From: WFTC01 sp047635955
GTDB lineage: Bacteria; Patescibacteriota; Gracilibacteria; UBA1369; 2-02-FULL-48-14
Length of the DNA: 17,987 bases
Direction of reading: 5' to 3'
Assembly: GCA_047635955.1 (NCBI GenBank)
Contig: JBLIGW010000009.1
Location: 1-17,987 of the forward strand
A model generated the notes under the pieces. That model saw only the letters and a list, made by a program, of their open reading frames with translations. It had not been told where the DNA came from and did no database searches. The position numbers and the translations under genes are program-made. The stretch's first letter is position 1. Each line of letters opens with the position of its first letter. Shown in pieces: positions 6,837-14,498 of the stretch.

Positions 6837-7592
6837 ATGGCTATAACACTCGATCAAATCAAATCGCTTCGAGACCGAACTGGAATCTCAGCTACTGCAT
6901 GTAAAAAAGCACTAGAAGAAGCCGAAGGAGATGAATCTAAAGCAATTGAACTTCTACGTAAGAAAGGAGCAGCTAAAGCCGCTTCACGTTCAGACAGGGA
7001 AACAGAACACGGTGTAGTATCTGTAAGCAAAGGAGCAGGTAAAATTGCTATCGTTGCTATTGGTTGTGAAACTGATTTCGTTTCTAAAAACGAAGACTTT
7101 CAAGCTAAAATCGACGAGTTAGCTGTTAAAGTTCTTGCTGAAGGACAAGACGCTGATCTTTCTAAAGAAATTGATGACCTAAACATCCAAATGGGTGAAC
7201 GAATTGTCATTGTTGGACAACGAATTCTTGAAGGAGCTACAATTGGTAGCTACATTCACCTAAACAAAAAGATTGGAGTAGCTATTGCTATCGACGGTTC
7301 AAGTGAAGAAGTTGCCAACGACATTTCTATGCATATTGCAGCAATGAACCCTACTACTCTTTCTCCTAGCGACATAGATGACGCAGTCGTAGCTAAAGAA
7401 AAAGAAATTTGGGCTGAACAACTAGCAGGAAAGCCAGCTGAAATTATGGGGAAAATCATGGAAGGAAAAGAAAGAAAATTCCGTGAAGAAAGCGCTCTAC
7501 TAAGTCAGCCTTTCGTAAAGAATCCAGACAAACGTATCGAAGAATTACTTGGTGGTGCAAATGTAGTGGAATTCATCCGTTACGCAGTGTAG
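6837..7592 (+). CDS. tsf: Translation elongation factor Ts
   Basis: A 251-residue EF-Ts, the guanine-nucleotide exchange factor that releases GDP from EF-Tu. The N-terminal UBA-like domain reads IKSLRDRTGISATACKKALEEA (from residue 8), followed by EGDESKAIELLRKKG. The diagnostic exchange motif is CETDFVSKNEDF, about residues 77-88, followed by two shortened core subdomains ending in a conserved AALLSQPFV-like segment (here SALLSQPFV). It is about 30 residues shorter than the E. coli protein. The ATG at 6837 is 12 bases after the repeat-tail gene, with no Shine-Dalgarno. It is separated from rpsB, its usual immediate neighbour, by that one gene. ribBA follows 11 bases later. Confidence 0.97.
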   Translation: MAITLDQIKSLRDRTGISATACKKALEEAEGDESKAIELLRKKGAAKAASRSDRETEHGVVSVSKGAGKIAIVAIGCETDFVSKNEDFQAKIDELAVKVLAEGQDADLSKEIDDLNIQMGERIVIVGQRILEGATIGSYIHLNKKIGVAIAIDGSSEEVANDISMHIAAMNPTTLSPSDIDDAVVAKEKEIWAEQLAGKPAEIMGKIMEGKERKFREESALLSQPFVKNPDKRIEELLGGANVVEFIRYAV

Positions 7593-7603
7593 TCTTCACA
7601 CAT

Positions 7604-8806
7604 ATGTGGAGTACTATAGAAAATGCCATTAACGCTATCCGTCACGGAAAATTAATCATCGTAGTTGATGATGAAGATCGTGAAAATGAGGGAGACCTCG
7701 TGATGGCTGCAGAACTTGCTACTAATGAGACCGTAAACTTCATGATGAAAGAAGCGCGCGGTCTTATTTGCGTACCAGTAAGTGAAGACATTGCAGACAG
7801 ATTGAATTTGGGAGTAATGACAAAGGAGAACACAGAAGCTCACAATTGTAACTTTACGATTTCCGTAGATTACAAGCTAGGAACAAGTACAGGAATCTCG
7901 GCAAGTGACCGCTGTAAAACCATCAACGCCCTGGCCGACCCCAAAAGCATTGCCACTGACTTCGCCAGACCGGGTCACATATTCCCTCTAAGAGCCAAGA
8001 AAGGTGGCGTACTAGTTAGAACCGGCCACACTGAAGCAGCTATTGATCTAGCTCGTTTAGCTGGGCTTTCTTCCACAGCCGTTATTTGTGAAATTGCAAA
8101 AGAAGATGGAGAGATGGCACGACGTGATGATCTTTTTGAATACGCAAAAAAACATGACATGCCAATCATTACAATCAAAGAGTTGATCACCTACCGAAGA
8201 AAACACGAAAAACTGGTTCATCGTGAAGTTGAAACTGAATTAGAAACTGAATTTGGTAATTTCAGAATGATTGCCTACAAGAATGATACAAATGACCGAA
8301 CTCACGTCCTCTTATCTATGGGAGAAATCGAAGGAAAAGAAGATGTACTAGTGCGTGTTCATTCAGAATGCATGACCGGAGATGTTTTTCACTCTCTTCA
8401 ATGTGACTGTCACCCTCAGCTAGAAGCCTCAATGGCTATTATCTCTGAACGTGGTGAAGGAGTTATTCTTTACATGAGACAAGAAGGTAGAGGAATTGGA
8501 CTAGTCAACAAACTGAAAGCCTACAAACTTCAGAAAGAACAAGGTTTGGATACGGTTGAAGCCAATCAAAAACTAGGATTCAAAGCTGACCTACGTGAGT
8601 ATGGAATTGGAGCACAAATATTAAAAGACATTGGCTTAAGCAGCATCCACCTCTTAACAAACAACCCTCAAAAAATCATTGGCCTTGAAGGCTATGGATT
8701 AACAGTCACTGAGCGAGTGCCTTTGGAGCTTTCTCCACATGAACACACTAAAGATTATCTTAAAACGAAAAAAGATAAGATGGGTCACCTCCTAAAACGT
8801 GTTTAA
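7604..8806 (+). CDS. ribBA: Bifunctional 3,4-dihydroxy-2-butanone-4-phosphate synthase / GTP cyclohydrolase II
   Basis: A 400-residue fusion that makes both riboflavin precursors. The RibB half (about 1-200) converts ribulose 5-phosphate to dihydroxybutanone phosphate and shows DDEDRENEGDLV (22-33), the acidic metal/substrate loop, and GHTEAAIDLARLAGL (141-155). The RibA half opens the GTP imidazole ring. Its zinc ligands are C256, C267 and C269 in SECMTGDVFHSLQCDC, with MRQEGRGIGL at 291-300, YGIGAQIL at 333-340 and NNPQK at 353-357. All catalytic motifs appear intact, so both activities are expected. The ATG at 7604 lies 11 bases after tsf without a Shine-Dalgarno; the end overlaps ribD by 8 bases. 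No FMN riboswitch precedes it, so it is probably expressed with the translation genes. Confidence 0.97.
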   Translation: MWSTIENAINAIRHGKLIIVVDDEDRENEGDLVMAAELATNETVNFMMKEARGLICVPVSEDIADRLNLGVMTKENTEAHNCNFTISVDYKLGTSTGISASDRCKTINALADPKSIATDFARPGHIFPLRAKKGGVLVRTGHTEAAIDLARLAGLSSTAVICEIAKEDGEMARRDDLFEYAKKHDMPIITIKELITYRRKHEKLVHREVETELETEFGNFRMIAYKNDTNDRTHVLLSMGEIEGKEDVLVRVHSECMTGDVFHSLQCDCHPQLEASMAIISERGEGVILYMRQEGRGIGLVNKLKAYKLQKEQGLDTVEANQKLGFKADLREYGIGAQILKDIGLSSIHLLTNNPQKIIGLEGYGLTVTERVPLELSPHEHTKDYLKTKKDKMGHLLKRV

Positions 8807-9794
8807 CTCCCCCACTCCAGCTTGGCACATGAGACGCGCCCTGCGGCTTGCCGAAAAAGGACGTGGATTTGTGCTACCCAACCCAATGGTCGGGGCGGTT
8901 ATTGTTAAAAACGACGAACGAATTGGTGAAGGTTTTCATCATAAACATGGAGACCCACATGCTGAAGTAATGGCCATAAACTCTTGTGAACAAAGTCTAG
9001 AAGGAGCGACAATTTACGTAACTCTTGAACCCTGTGACCATGTTGGAAAGACCTCCGCCTGCACCGAAGCTATTATCAAAAGTGGAATAAAAAAAATTAT
9101 TATTGCCTCAAAAGATCCGAGTAGAAATGGCGCTGAAGTTTTAAAGGCCGCAGGTCTTGAAGTCGAAATTGGACTTTTGGGAGACCAGGCCAAACAGTTG
9201 AATCGAGAGTTCTTTACTTTTCATGAAAAGAAACGACCATTCATAACCTTGAAAGCAGCACTAAGTTTGGATGGGAAAATTGCTAAAAATAGAGATTCAT
9301 CAACCCAGCTCACTTCTCAACTTGCTCAGAAACTCACCCACGTAATGCGCCACCAACATCATGCGATTCTTGTTGGAGCTGGCACGGTTATAGCGGATGA
9401 CCCACATCTAGGTGTTCGCCTGATTGAAGGCCGTGACCCTTTACGACTGGTTTGGAAGGGAGAGCGTGATTTAGACCCTTCTTTGCAAATCTTTAGAGAT
9501 GAAAATCACAAAATAATGGAAGCAAAAAACCTTGAAAATCTATTTAAAGAACTTTATGAGATGGGCGTTGTTTCCGTATTGGTTGAGGGGGGTAGCACCG
9601 TTCACAGTCAGTTTATAAATGAAAAAGCTTGGGACGAAATGAAAGTATTTTATGCCCCAAGATTACTTGGGAATGAAGCCGTGCCTTTCTTTGAGGGAGA
9701 GTCTCAAGATAGTTTTAAGATCAAAAATGTGCGACAATGTGGGCCAGACCTCCTACTCACCGCCACACCATCATGGGATTTGGACCCTTCTTGA
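8799..9794 (+). CDS. ribD: Bifunctional riboflavin-specific deaminase/reductase
   Basis: A 331-residue RibD that deaminates, then reduces, the pyrimidine produced by RibA. The N-terminal cytidine-deaminase-like domain has PNPMVGAVIV (27-36), the zinc site H54-A55-E56, and C79 and C88 in EPCDHVGKTSACTEAI. The common PPC at the second zinc site is SAC here, which keeps the Cys. The reductase domain starts at RPFITLKAALSLDGKIA (about residue 146), with HHAILVGAGTVIADDP and VLVEGGSTVHSQFI. It is about 30 residues shorter than typical, mostly in the reductase loops, with no frameshift. The start is GTG at 8799, overlapping the ribBA stop; an ATG at 8829 would cut into the conserved first helix. 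The stop is TGA. Confidence 0.96.
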   Translation: MFNSPTPAWHMRRALRLAEKGRGFVLPNPMVGAVIVKNDERIGEGFHHKHGDPHAEVMAINSCEQSLEGATIYVTLEPCDHVGKTSACTEAIIKSGIKKIIIASKDPSRNGAEVLKAAGLEVEIGLLGDQAKQLNREFFTFHEKKRPFITLKAALSLDGKIAKNRDSSTQLTSQLAQKLTHVMRHQHHAILVGAGTVIADDPHLGVRLIEGRDPLRLVWKGERDLDPSLQIFRDENHKIMEAKNLENLFKELYEMGVVSVLVEGGSTVHSQFINEKAWDEMKVFYAPRLLGNEAVPFFEGESQDSFKIKNVRQCGPDLLLTATPSWDLDPS

Positions 9795-10513
9795 TCTACA
9801 TACTACGACGCCTTTTCTTTCCAAAACGTTTAAAAACAATGGAGTGGACTATGCTTCGCTTAGTTAATAAAGACCGGAAAAAGCACGGTTTCAAATCACT
9901 TTTCATGCAAGATGACTTAAGTGACGTAGCCCGAGCTCACAGTAAAGACATGGCCAAGCTGGACTATTTTGATCATACAAATTTTGCAGGCCAGTCTCAC
10001 TCAGATCGTTACCTTGATGCTAAAATTTCAGATGTAGTTTCAGGAGAAAATCTAGCAAAAATTGGCGGTTTTTCTCACCCCGTTATCCGAGCAGAAATAG
10101 GCCTAATGAACAGCCCCGGACACCGAGCTAACATATTGAACAAGAGCTACAATTGTGTTGGAATTGGCGTTCACAAATCAGATAGAGGCGTTTATTATTA
10201 CACTCAAAACTTCGCCCAAAGAAGTTTAATTTTCACCAAAACGGTGAAGAAGAGAATACGTAAACGAAAAGGGCTAACTCTAGAGCTGAAACCCGTTGGT
10301 AACGTAAAACTAGGAGTGTATAGAGTTTTAGAAGGAACGCAGATCCTGAAAGAAAAAGGCTTCCAGTTAAGATCCGGGAAAAACCGCCTTCAAATCCCAC
10401 TATCAAGAACCGGTAAATTCACCGTCGAGATATACACCGGATCACACTCAAGAAACAGTCTGAACATGGCGAATCGCTTTGAAATCAAAGTGACCCAGGG
10501 GTGGTTCGGCTAA
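9773..10513 (+). CDS. CAP/SCP-domain (PF00188) protein, probably membrane-anchored
   Basis: From the ATG at 9773 this is a 246-residue protein with a bacterial CAP (SCP/PR-1) domain. The four conserved cavity residues are visible: H68 (DYFDH), E92 (GENLA), E108 and H117 (NSPGHRANIL). The Trp usually before SPGH is absent. Residues 1-16 (GFGPFLIYILRR) are a short hydrophobic segment that may be an uncleaved anchor; there is no clear signal-peptidase site. After the domain comes a basic linker (KKRIRKRKG) and about 80 residues rich in beta-prone sequence, not recognised. The start overlaps the ribD end by 22 bases; the frame is open to 9737, and ATGs at 9839 and 9851 are alternatives. Bacterial CAP proteins are envelope-associated but their activity is mostly unknown. 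Its end overlaps convergent murJ by 29 bases. Confidence 0.85.
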   Translation: MGFGPFLIYILRRLFFPKRLKTMEWTMLRLVNKDRKKHGFKSLFMQDDLSDVARAHSKDMAKLDYFDHTNFAGQSHSDRYLDAKISDVVSGENLAKIGGFSHPVIRAEIGLMNSPGHRANILNKSYNCVGIGVHKSDRGVYYYTQNFAQRSLIFTKTVKKRIRKRKGLTLELKPVGNVKLGVYRVLEGTQILKEKGFQLRSGKNRLQIPLSRTGKFTVEIYTGSHSRNSLNMANRFEIKVTQGWFG

Positions 10514-11999
10514 GCTTTGAAAGACCTAAGTACACACCGCCCCCCAAGGCAATCATCAAGCTCAATTCTACAATCAAACTTGGATAAGAAAAAGTTTGTA
10601 AGATCAAGATCAAGCCAGACATCAAAGAGGTGTTTAAGAAAATCAGAATTTGCTTTCGCCCTAAATAGTCAGAGAAAGAAGCCTTAATCTTTGCATTCAT
10701 AAACACAAGCAGAAGTAGTGCGTTTATCACTGAAGCCACAATTGCAGAAATAGCGAGTGCCCACACAGGTAGGTCCAGAACCAAAATCAGAATCAAGCTT
10801 AGTGCAATTTGGATCCCAACAGAGAAAAAAGCTATCAAAACTGGAGTTTTAGTATCTTTTAATGCGTAAAAAGCACGCGCAAACAAAGGGATAAGACTTT
10901 GCCCCAAAGCCGCCCACACAAAGATTCCTAACATCATTGATGTTTGAGCTAAAGCATCAGAATCAAAAGCTCCACGGAACAACAATAGCTCTACTATTTC
11001 TGCTCTTAAAAGAAACAAACCAAACACGGCAGGAAACACCCAAAACATAATTGAATGTAAAGATTTGAATAGTGTTTTTTTAAATTCAACCGGGTTTTCA
11101 TCGTGTTCTGACAGAGTTGAAAACACAGCAACCGAAACTGAAACAGCCACAACTCCATGAGGCAAAGACTGCAAATTCAAAGCATAATTATAAATAGAGA
11201 GACTCCCTAGAGTTAAAAGCGAGGCAAGTACGGTATCAATCAAAACGCTGAATTGAGACAAGCCAATTCCAAACAATCTAGGCACGGTCAAAAAGACCAA
11301 ATCTTTCATAGCTTTACTTTTCAACTGCCAAACCCACTGATGCTTAAAAGGGGTTTTCCATACGCTTGGCCACTGAACAATAAAATGAAAAACCGAACCA
11401 ATCACAACCGCCCAAGCCAAAGCTTGAACCCCGTAAGCTTCTCCAAAAAACCACGCTCCCAGTATCAAACTAAGGTTGTAAACGAGCGGCGCTAAAGCAA
11501 TACCTAAAAAATGTTTATGAGAGTTCTCTACTCCTTGAAAAATAGCGCTCAAACCAAGAAACAAGGGAGATATCAACATTATTCTTGTCAGAACAACTGT
11601 TTGAGATTGTAAACTTTCTGTAAAACCAGGCGTTATCCATGGAACAAAATAAGGAGCCAAAAGCCACATTCCTGCCGAACCAATAAGCAAAAGAATCAAC
11701 AAAGCGTGAATCACGCTACTCCCGAATAAAGAAGCCTCCTTTTGAGATTTCTTTTTAAGCTGTGTGTAAAGTGGAATAAAAGCCGCAGACATAGCGCCCG
11801 CAACCAAAAAAGTATAAATCAAATCGGGGACTCTAAACGCCGCATAGTACGAATCCAAAGCATATATTCCTTCCGAACTTCCCACTCCAAAAACAGACGC
11901 AATAACCATATCTCGAATCACGCCGAGAACTTTACTTATAAGTGCAGATCCTGCCAGCAAGATTGCCCCCATGCTTACCGATGACCATTTTTTATTCAT
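10485..11999 (-). CDS. murJ: Lipid II flippase MurJ (MviN family)
   Basis: A polytopic protein of about 504 residues with 13-14 hydrophobic helices, expected to move lipid II across the membrane for peptidoglycan synthesis. The N-terminus carries the family signature SALISKVLGVIRDMVIASVFG and then DSYYAAFRVPDLIYTFLVAGAMSAAFIP. Counted from the ATG at 12005, R31 and D51 match E. coli R24 and D39; the R18 position is Lys25 and the R52 position is Tyr64, a substitution to note. Later segments such as YNYALNLQSLPHGVVAVSVSVAVF fit MurJ. Two in-frame ATGs exist at 12005 and 11999. The -10 box ends at 12006, so the ATG at 12005 would lie upstream of the predicted transcript start, and 11999 is preferred. 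Confidence 0.95.
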   Translation of the reverse strand: MNKKWSSVSMGAILLAGSALISKVLGVIRDMVIASVFGVGSSEGIYALDSYYAAFRVPDLIYTFLVAGAMSAAFIPLYTQLKKKSQKEASLFGSSVIHALLILLLIGSAGMWLLAPYFVPWITPGFTESLQSQTVVLTRIMLISPLFLGLSAIFQGVENSHKHFLGIALAPLVYNLSLILGAWFFGEAYGVQALAWAVVIGSVFHFIVQWPSVWKTPFKHQWVWQLKSKAMKDLVFLTVPRLFGIGLSQFSVLIDTVLASLLTLGSLSIYNYALNLQSLPHGVVAVSVSVAVFSTLSEHDENPVEFKKTLFKSLHSIMFWVFPAVFGLFLLRAEIVELLLFRGAFDSDALAQTSMMLGIFVWAALGQSLIPLFARAFYALKDTKTPVLIAFFSVGIQIALSLILILVLDLPVWALAISAIVASVINALLLLVFMNAKIKASFSDYLGRKQILIFLNTSLMSGLILILQTFSYPSLIVELSLMIALGGGVYLGLSKLSRTTPGSL

Positions 12000-12005
12000 A
12001 AACAT

Positions 12006-12034
12006 ATTTTAAACAGGTTGAGAGACCTTGGCAA
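12006..12034 (-). promoter_or_regulatory. murJ promoter, predicted to give a leaderless mRNA
   Basis: On the minus strand, TTGCCA (12034-12029), a 17-base spacer and TAAAAT (12011-12006). Counting 7 bases on from the -10 box puts the first transcribed base at 11999, the A of an in-frame murJ ATG. The -35 box shares bases with that of the divergent transporter promoter. Confidence 0.65.
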
Positions 12035-12056
12035 TACTCTCAAAATATGATAGAAT
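12028..12056 (+). promoter_or_regulatory. Extended -10 promoter of the transporter/phosphatase operon
   Basis: TTGGCA (12028-12033), a 17-base spacer, TG at 12048-12049 and TAGAAT (12051-12056). Predicted transcript start is near 12063. The TTG of this -35 box is also the first possible start codon of the downstream frame, which argues against that start. Confidence 0.75.
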
Positions 12057-12084
12057 TATTAGATTATTTATAAGTGTCAAAAGA

Positions 12085-14484
12085 GTGATAAATATTGGGA
12101 AAATACTAAACATAACGAAAAAAGAATGGCCACGAGTGCTTGTAGCATGGAGCATGATCTTTTTAAGCAGGTTCGGATTTATTGTTGGTTGGAGTGTCTT
12201 GATTGCAACTTTTCTAAGTAAAGTTGGAATCAACCTACTTCCACTTTTATTCTTAGCAAATGCCTTAATGGTAATGCTTGGAACTACATTTTTCAGACAT
12301 TGGGTTAAAAAACTACAACGAGAAGTACTCATAAGTTTCACTGTAATTGCGGCTGCTGCCACCCTTTTAACATCGATATTATTCATTCAAACCAATCTTT
12401 TTGCGTTTTTTATTCTACTTCTAGTCGCAGCGTCAGTGTTCCTGGCTCAATTAAATATATTTATCTCGCTCTTCAATGAGGATCTATTTACACCGCTAGA
12501 GAGTCAAAGAACTTTCCCCGTTATTGAGTCCGCTGAAACGATAGGTGCGATTGCAGGTGGACTGGTTTTAACACTATTCGCAGCAAATGTTTCAGCCTAT
12601 AAGTTCATAATCATATGGGCATTAGCCATACTTATGATTCTTCCAATCGTTTTGTTTTTCAATGCAAAAACTCTCGACGTTCCAAAGCTAGTTGGGATAA
12701 AAGAAAAGGCGAATAAAAAGAGAAAAATCAGTGAAAGCATCCAGACCTTAAAGAAGGTTCCTTTTCTAAAGGGAATAATGATAGTTGTCCTACTACACTG
12801 GGGAATGATGAATATGGTGGAGTTTCAGTACACGAAAGCTATTCAACAAGAAGTTTATTCGGTACAAGAAGAAACTCTGCTTTCCTATGATGAGTTTGGG
12901 GTTGTGCTGGCAAGTGAAGGATTTACAGATGAACAAGTTCAATACTACGAACATCAACTGACCCAAAAATTAGGGACACTACATGTTATATTCAATACAG
13001 CTGCACTTTTCATTCAACTGATTATTGCGAGTCGATTACTTCAATCTTTGGGAGTGGTGCCAAGCATGTTGATTCACCCCCTAATTTCACTATTGAACCT
13101 GATAGGTTTAACCTTGAAGTTTAACTTCAACACTGCCGTGCTCACTCGTGGTAGTTATGAGCTCACAGGCTTGCTCTTTCAAAATAGTTACAATTCGACC
13201 TATTACTCCATTCCTCACGCCCTACGTGACGAGGTAAAAGAACTCATGCAAGGGATAATGAAACCATTAGGCGCCATACTTGGAACCTTCTTGATAACCA
13301 TTGTTGCTTTTAATTATTCAGGAGTAACTCAAACAACAATACTCAATGTAATACTGGTGATAATGGCCTCATTAATGAGTATTGTTGTTTACAAGCTAAT
13401 CAACAAGTACACCGAGATGTCAGAACAAAATTTGACAAAAAAGATGGATCTTCCTACTCGTTTGAATTCAATCGAAATTTTAGCCCAGAATGGCCATAAA
13501 CATTTTACACCCTCCCTACTGAAGATATTAAAAAGAGATTCAGAGTCTGAGGTGATCAAAGAAAGCATATTAAACACTTTAGGAGAACGACAAGACCCAG
13601 AAAGCATAAATGCTATTTTGGATATGATAGAAACGGGGAATGACACGCTTCGGCTATCGGCTGTAAAGGCCTTACGAGCCTTCACAGAAGAGGAGAAGTT
13701 AATGAAGCGATCATTCACCGCCTTTAGACTAGTTTCCAGTTTAAAGCGATCACTTGAAAAGGAGAAGAATGAGACTATTCGTGAAAGCCTTGTGCAATGT
13801 TTCTATGAATTCTCCCCGAGTGAACTCACTGATTTCTTGCTTACAAAAATTCAAGAAAAGGACCCACATCAAGATGTTTACATTAGAATGCTTAGACTCT
13901 TTGATGACGCCAATTTAAAATACTATCTTGAGCCATTTCTAAAGGACAGAAGTCCAAAAGTTAGAGCCGCAAGCATCATTGCCCTTTGGCAATTCCCTAG
14001 CCTAAGAAGTGAACTAAAGCACTATCTGAAGCAAATGTTCGACAATAAAAAGGAATCAACTCAAATCATTGCGATTGAAAGTGCTGGTGAAGTTAAATTC
14101 AAAGAAGCAAAGCCACTACTAAAACACGCGCTTAAATCAGAAAACACTAAAATGGTTGATACGGCTATAATTGCCCTTGGACAGTTGGATGACGAAAGCG
14201 TGACACCTTTAATTATTGACCGCTTTGCGGACATGAATCACCCTTGGTACGACCAAGTAGAGTCAATTTTAAAAAGATTTTCTATTCGTTTTGAAGAAGA
14301 CCTAAGGCATGAGATGCAGCACAGCATTAGCCGCCAAATAAGCGGTATAATCGCAGAGTACAGCCACATAAGCGAGATGGACGACCACACACTCAAGACA
14401 CTAAGAAGGCTTTACCACAAGCTGAATGCTCACCAAGAAGCACACCAGATCAAATTGAAGCTTGATTCAAACAAGGAAGGGTAA
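12085..14484 (+). CDS. MFS/ATP:ADP-antiporter-like transporter fused to C-terminal HEAT repeats
   Basis: From GTG at 12085 this is a 799-residue protein. Bases to about 13,400 encode roughly 12 hydrophobic helices of an MFS-type carrier, closest in feel to the ATP:ADP antiporter (TLC/Npt) group: an N-terminal ILNITKKEWPRVL helix lead-in, RTFPVIESAETIGAIAGG and MKPLGAILGTFLI. An extra polar loop of about 45 residues (12835-12975) interrupts the membrane part near its middle. From about 13,440 to 14,450 come repeated two-helix HEAT units (for example SEVIKESILNTLGERQDPES, DTLRLSAVKALRAF, SPKVRAASIIALWQF, TKMVDTAIIALGQLDDE), a protein-binding platform in the cytoplasm. The frame is open to TTG 12028, but that codon is in the -35 box. 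The substrate is unknown. The phosphatase gene follows by 14 bases. Confidence 0.8.
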   Translation: MINIGKILNITKKEWPRVLVAWSMIFLSRFGFIVGWSVLIATFLSKVGINLLPLLFLANALMVMLGTTFFRHWVKKLQREVLISFTVIAAAATLLTSILFIQTNLFAFFILLLVAASVFLAQLNIFISLFNEDLFTPLESQRTFPVIESAETIGAIAGGLVLTLFAANVSAYKFIIIWALAILMILPIVLFFNAKTLDVPKLVGIKEKANKKRKISESIQTLKKVPFLKGIMIVVLLHWGMMNMVEFQYTKAIQQEVYSVQEETLLSYDEFGVVLASEGFTDEQVQYYEHQLTQKLGTLHVIFNTAALFIQLIIASRLLQSLGVVPSMLIHPLISLLNLIGLTLKFNFNTAVLTRGSYELTGLLFQNSYNSTYYSIPHALRDEVKELMQGIMKPLGAILGTFLITIVAFNYSGVTQTTILNVILVIMASLMSIVVYKLINKYTEMSEQNLTKKMDLPTRLNSIEILAQNGHKHFTPSLLKILKRDSESEVIKESILNTLGERQDPESINAILDMIETGNDTLRLSAVKALRAFTEEEKLMKRSFTAFRLVSSLKRSLEKEKNETIRESLVQCFYEFSPSELTDFLLTKIQEKDPHQDVYIRMLRLFDDANLKYYLEPFLKDRSPKVRAASIIALWQFPSLRSELKHYLKQMFDNKKESTQIIAIESAGEVKFKEAKPLLKHALKSENTKMVDTAIIALGQLDDESVTPLIIDRFADMNHPWYDQVESILKRFSIRFEEDLRHEMQHSISRQISGIIAEYSHISEMDDHTLKTLRRLYHKLNAHQEAHQIKLKLDSNKEG

Positions 14485-14491
14485 ATATAAT
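14462..14491 (+). promoter_or_regulatory. Possible internal promoter for the PP2C phosphatase
   Basis: TTGATT (14462-14467), an 18-base spacer and a perfect TATAAT (14486-14491) straddle the transporter stop. The predicted transcript start is 14498-14499, at the phosphatase ATG itself, so a leaderless mRNA is possible. An AGGTG at 14492-14496 could serve as ribosome-binding site on a read-through transcript instead. Confidence 0.4.
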
Positions 14492-14498
14492 AGGTGTA

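Noticed and set aside
6369..6857. Long antisense open frames (162 and 78 codons) opposite the Pro/Glu repeats
   Set aside because: They read as Cys/Trp/Arg-rich or Gly/Ser/Thr-rich low complexity, a direct product of the complementary repeat codons, and have no start context or family resemblance.
7540..7610. FMN riboswitch upstream of ribBA
   Set aside because: Only 11 bases separate tsf and ribBA, and nothing like the conserved FMN aptamer is visible in the tsf end.
9652..9867. Frame of 71 codons overlapping ribD and the CAP gene
   Set aside because: It is a shadow frame; both flanking proteins have intact family motifs across the same bases.
12028..12084. TTG 12028 as the transporter start
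   Set aside because: The codon lies in a -35 hexamer with a matching extended -10 box 17 bases downstream, so it would not be in the mRNA.
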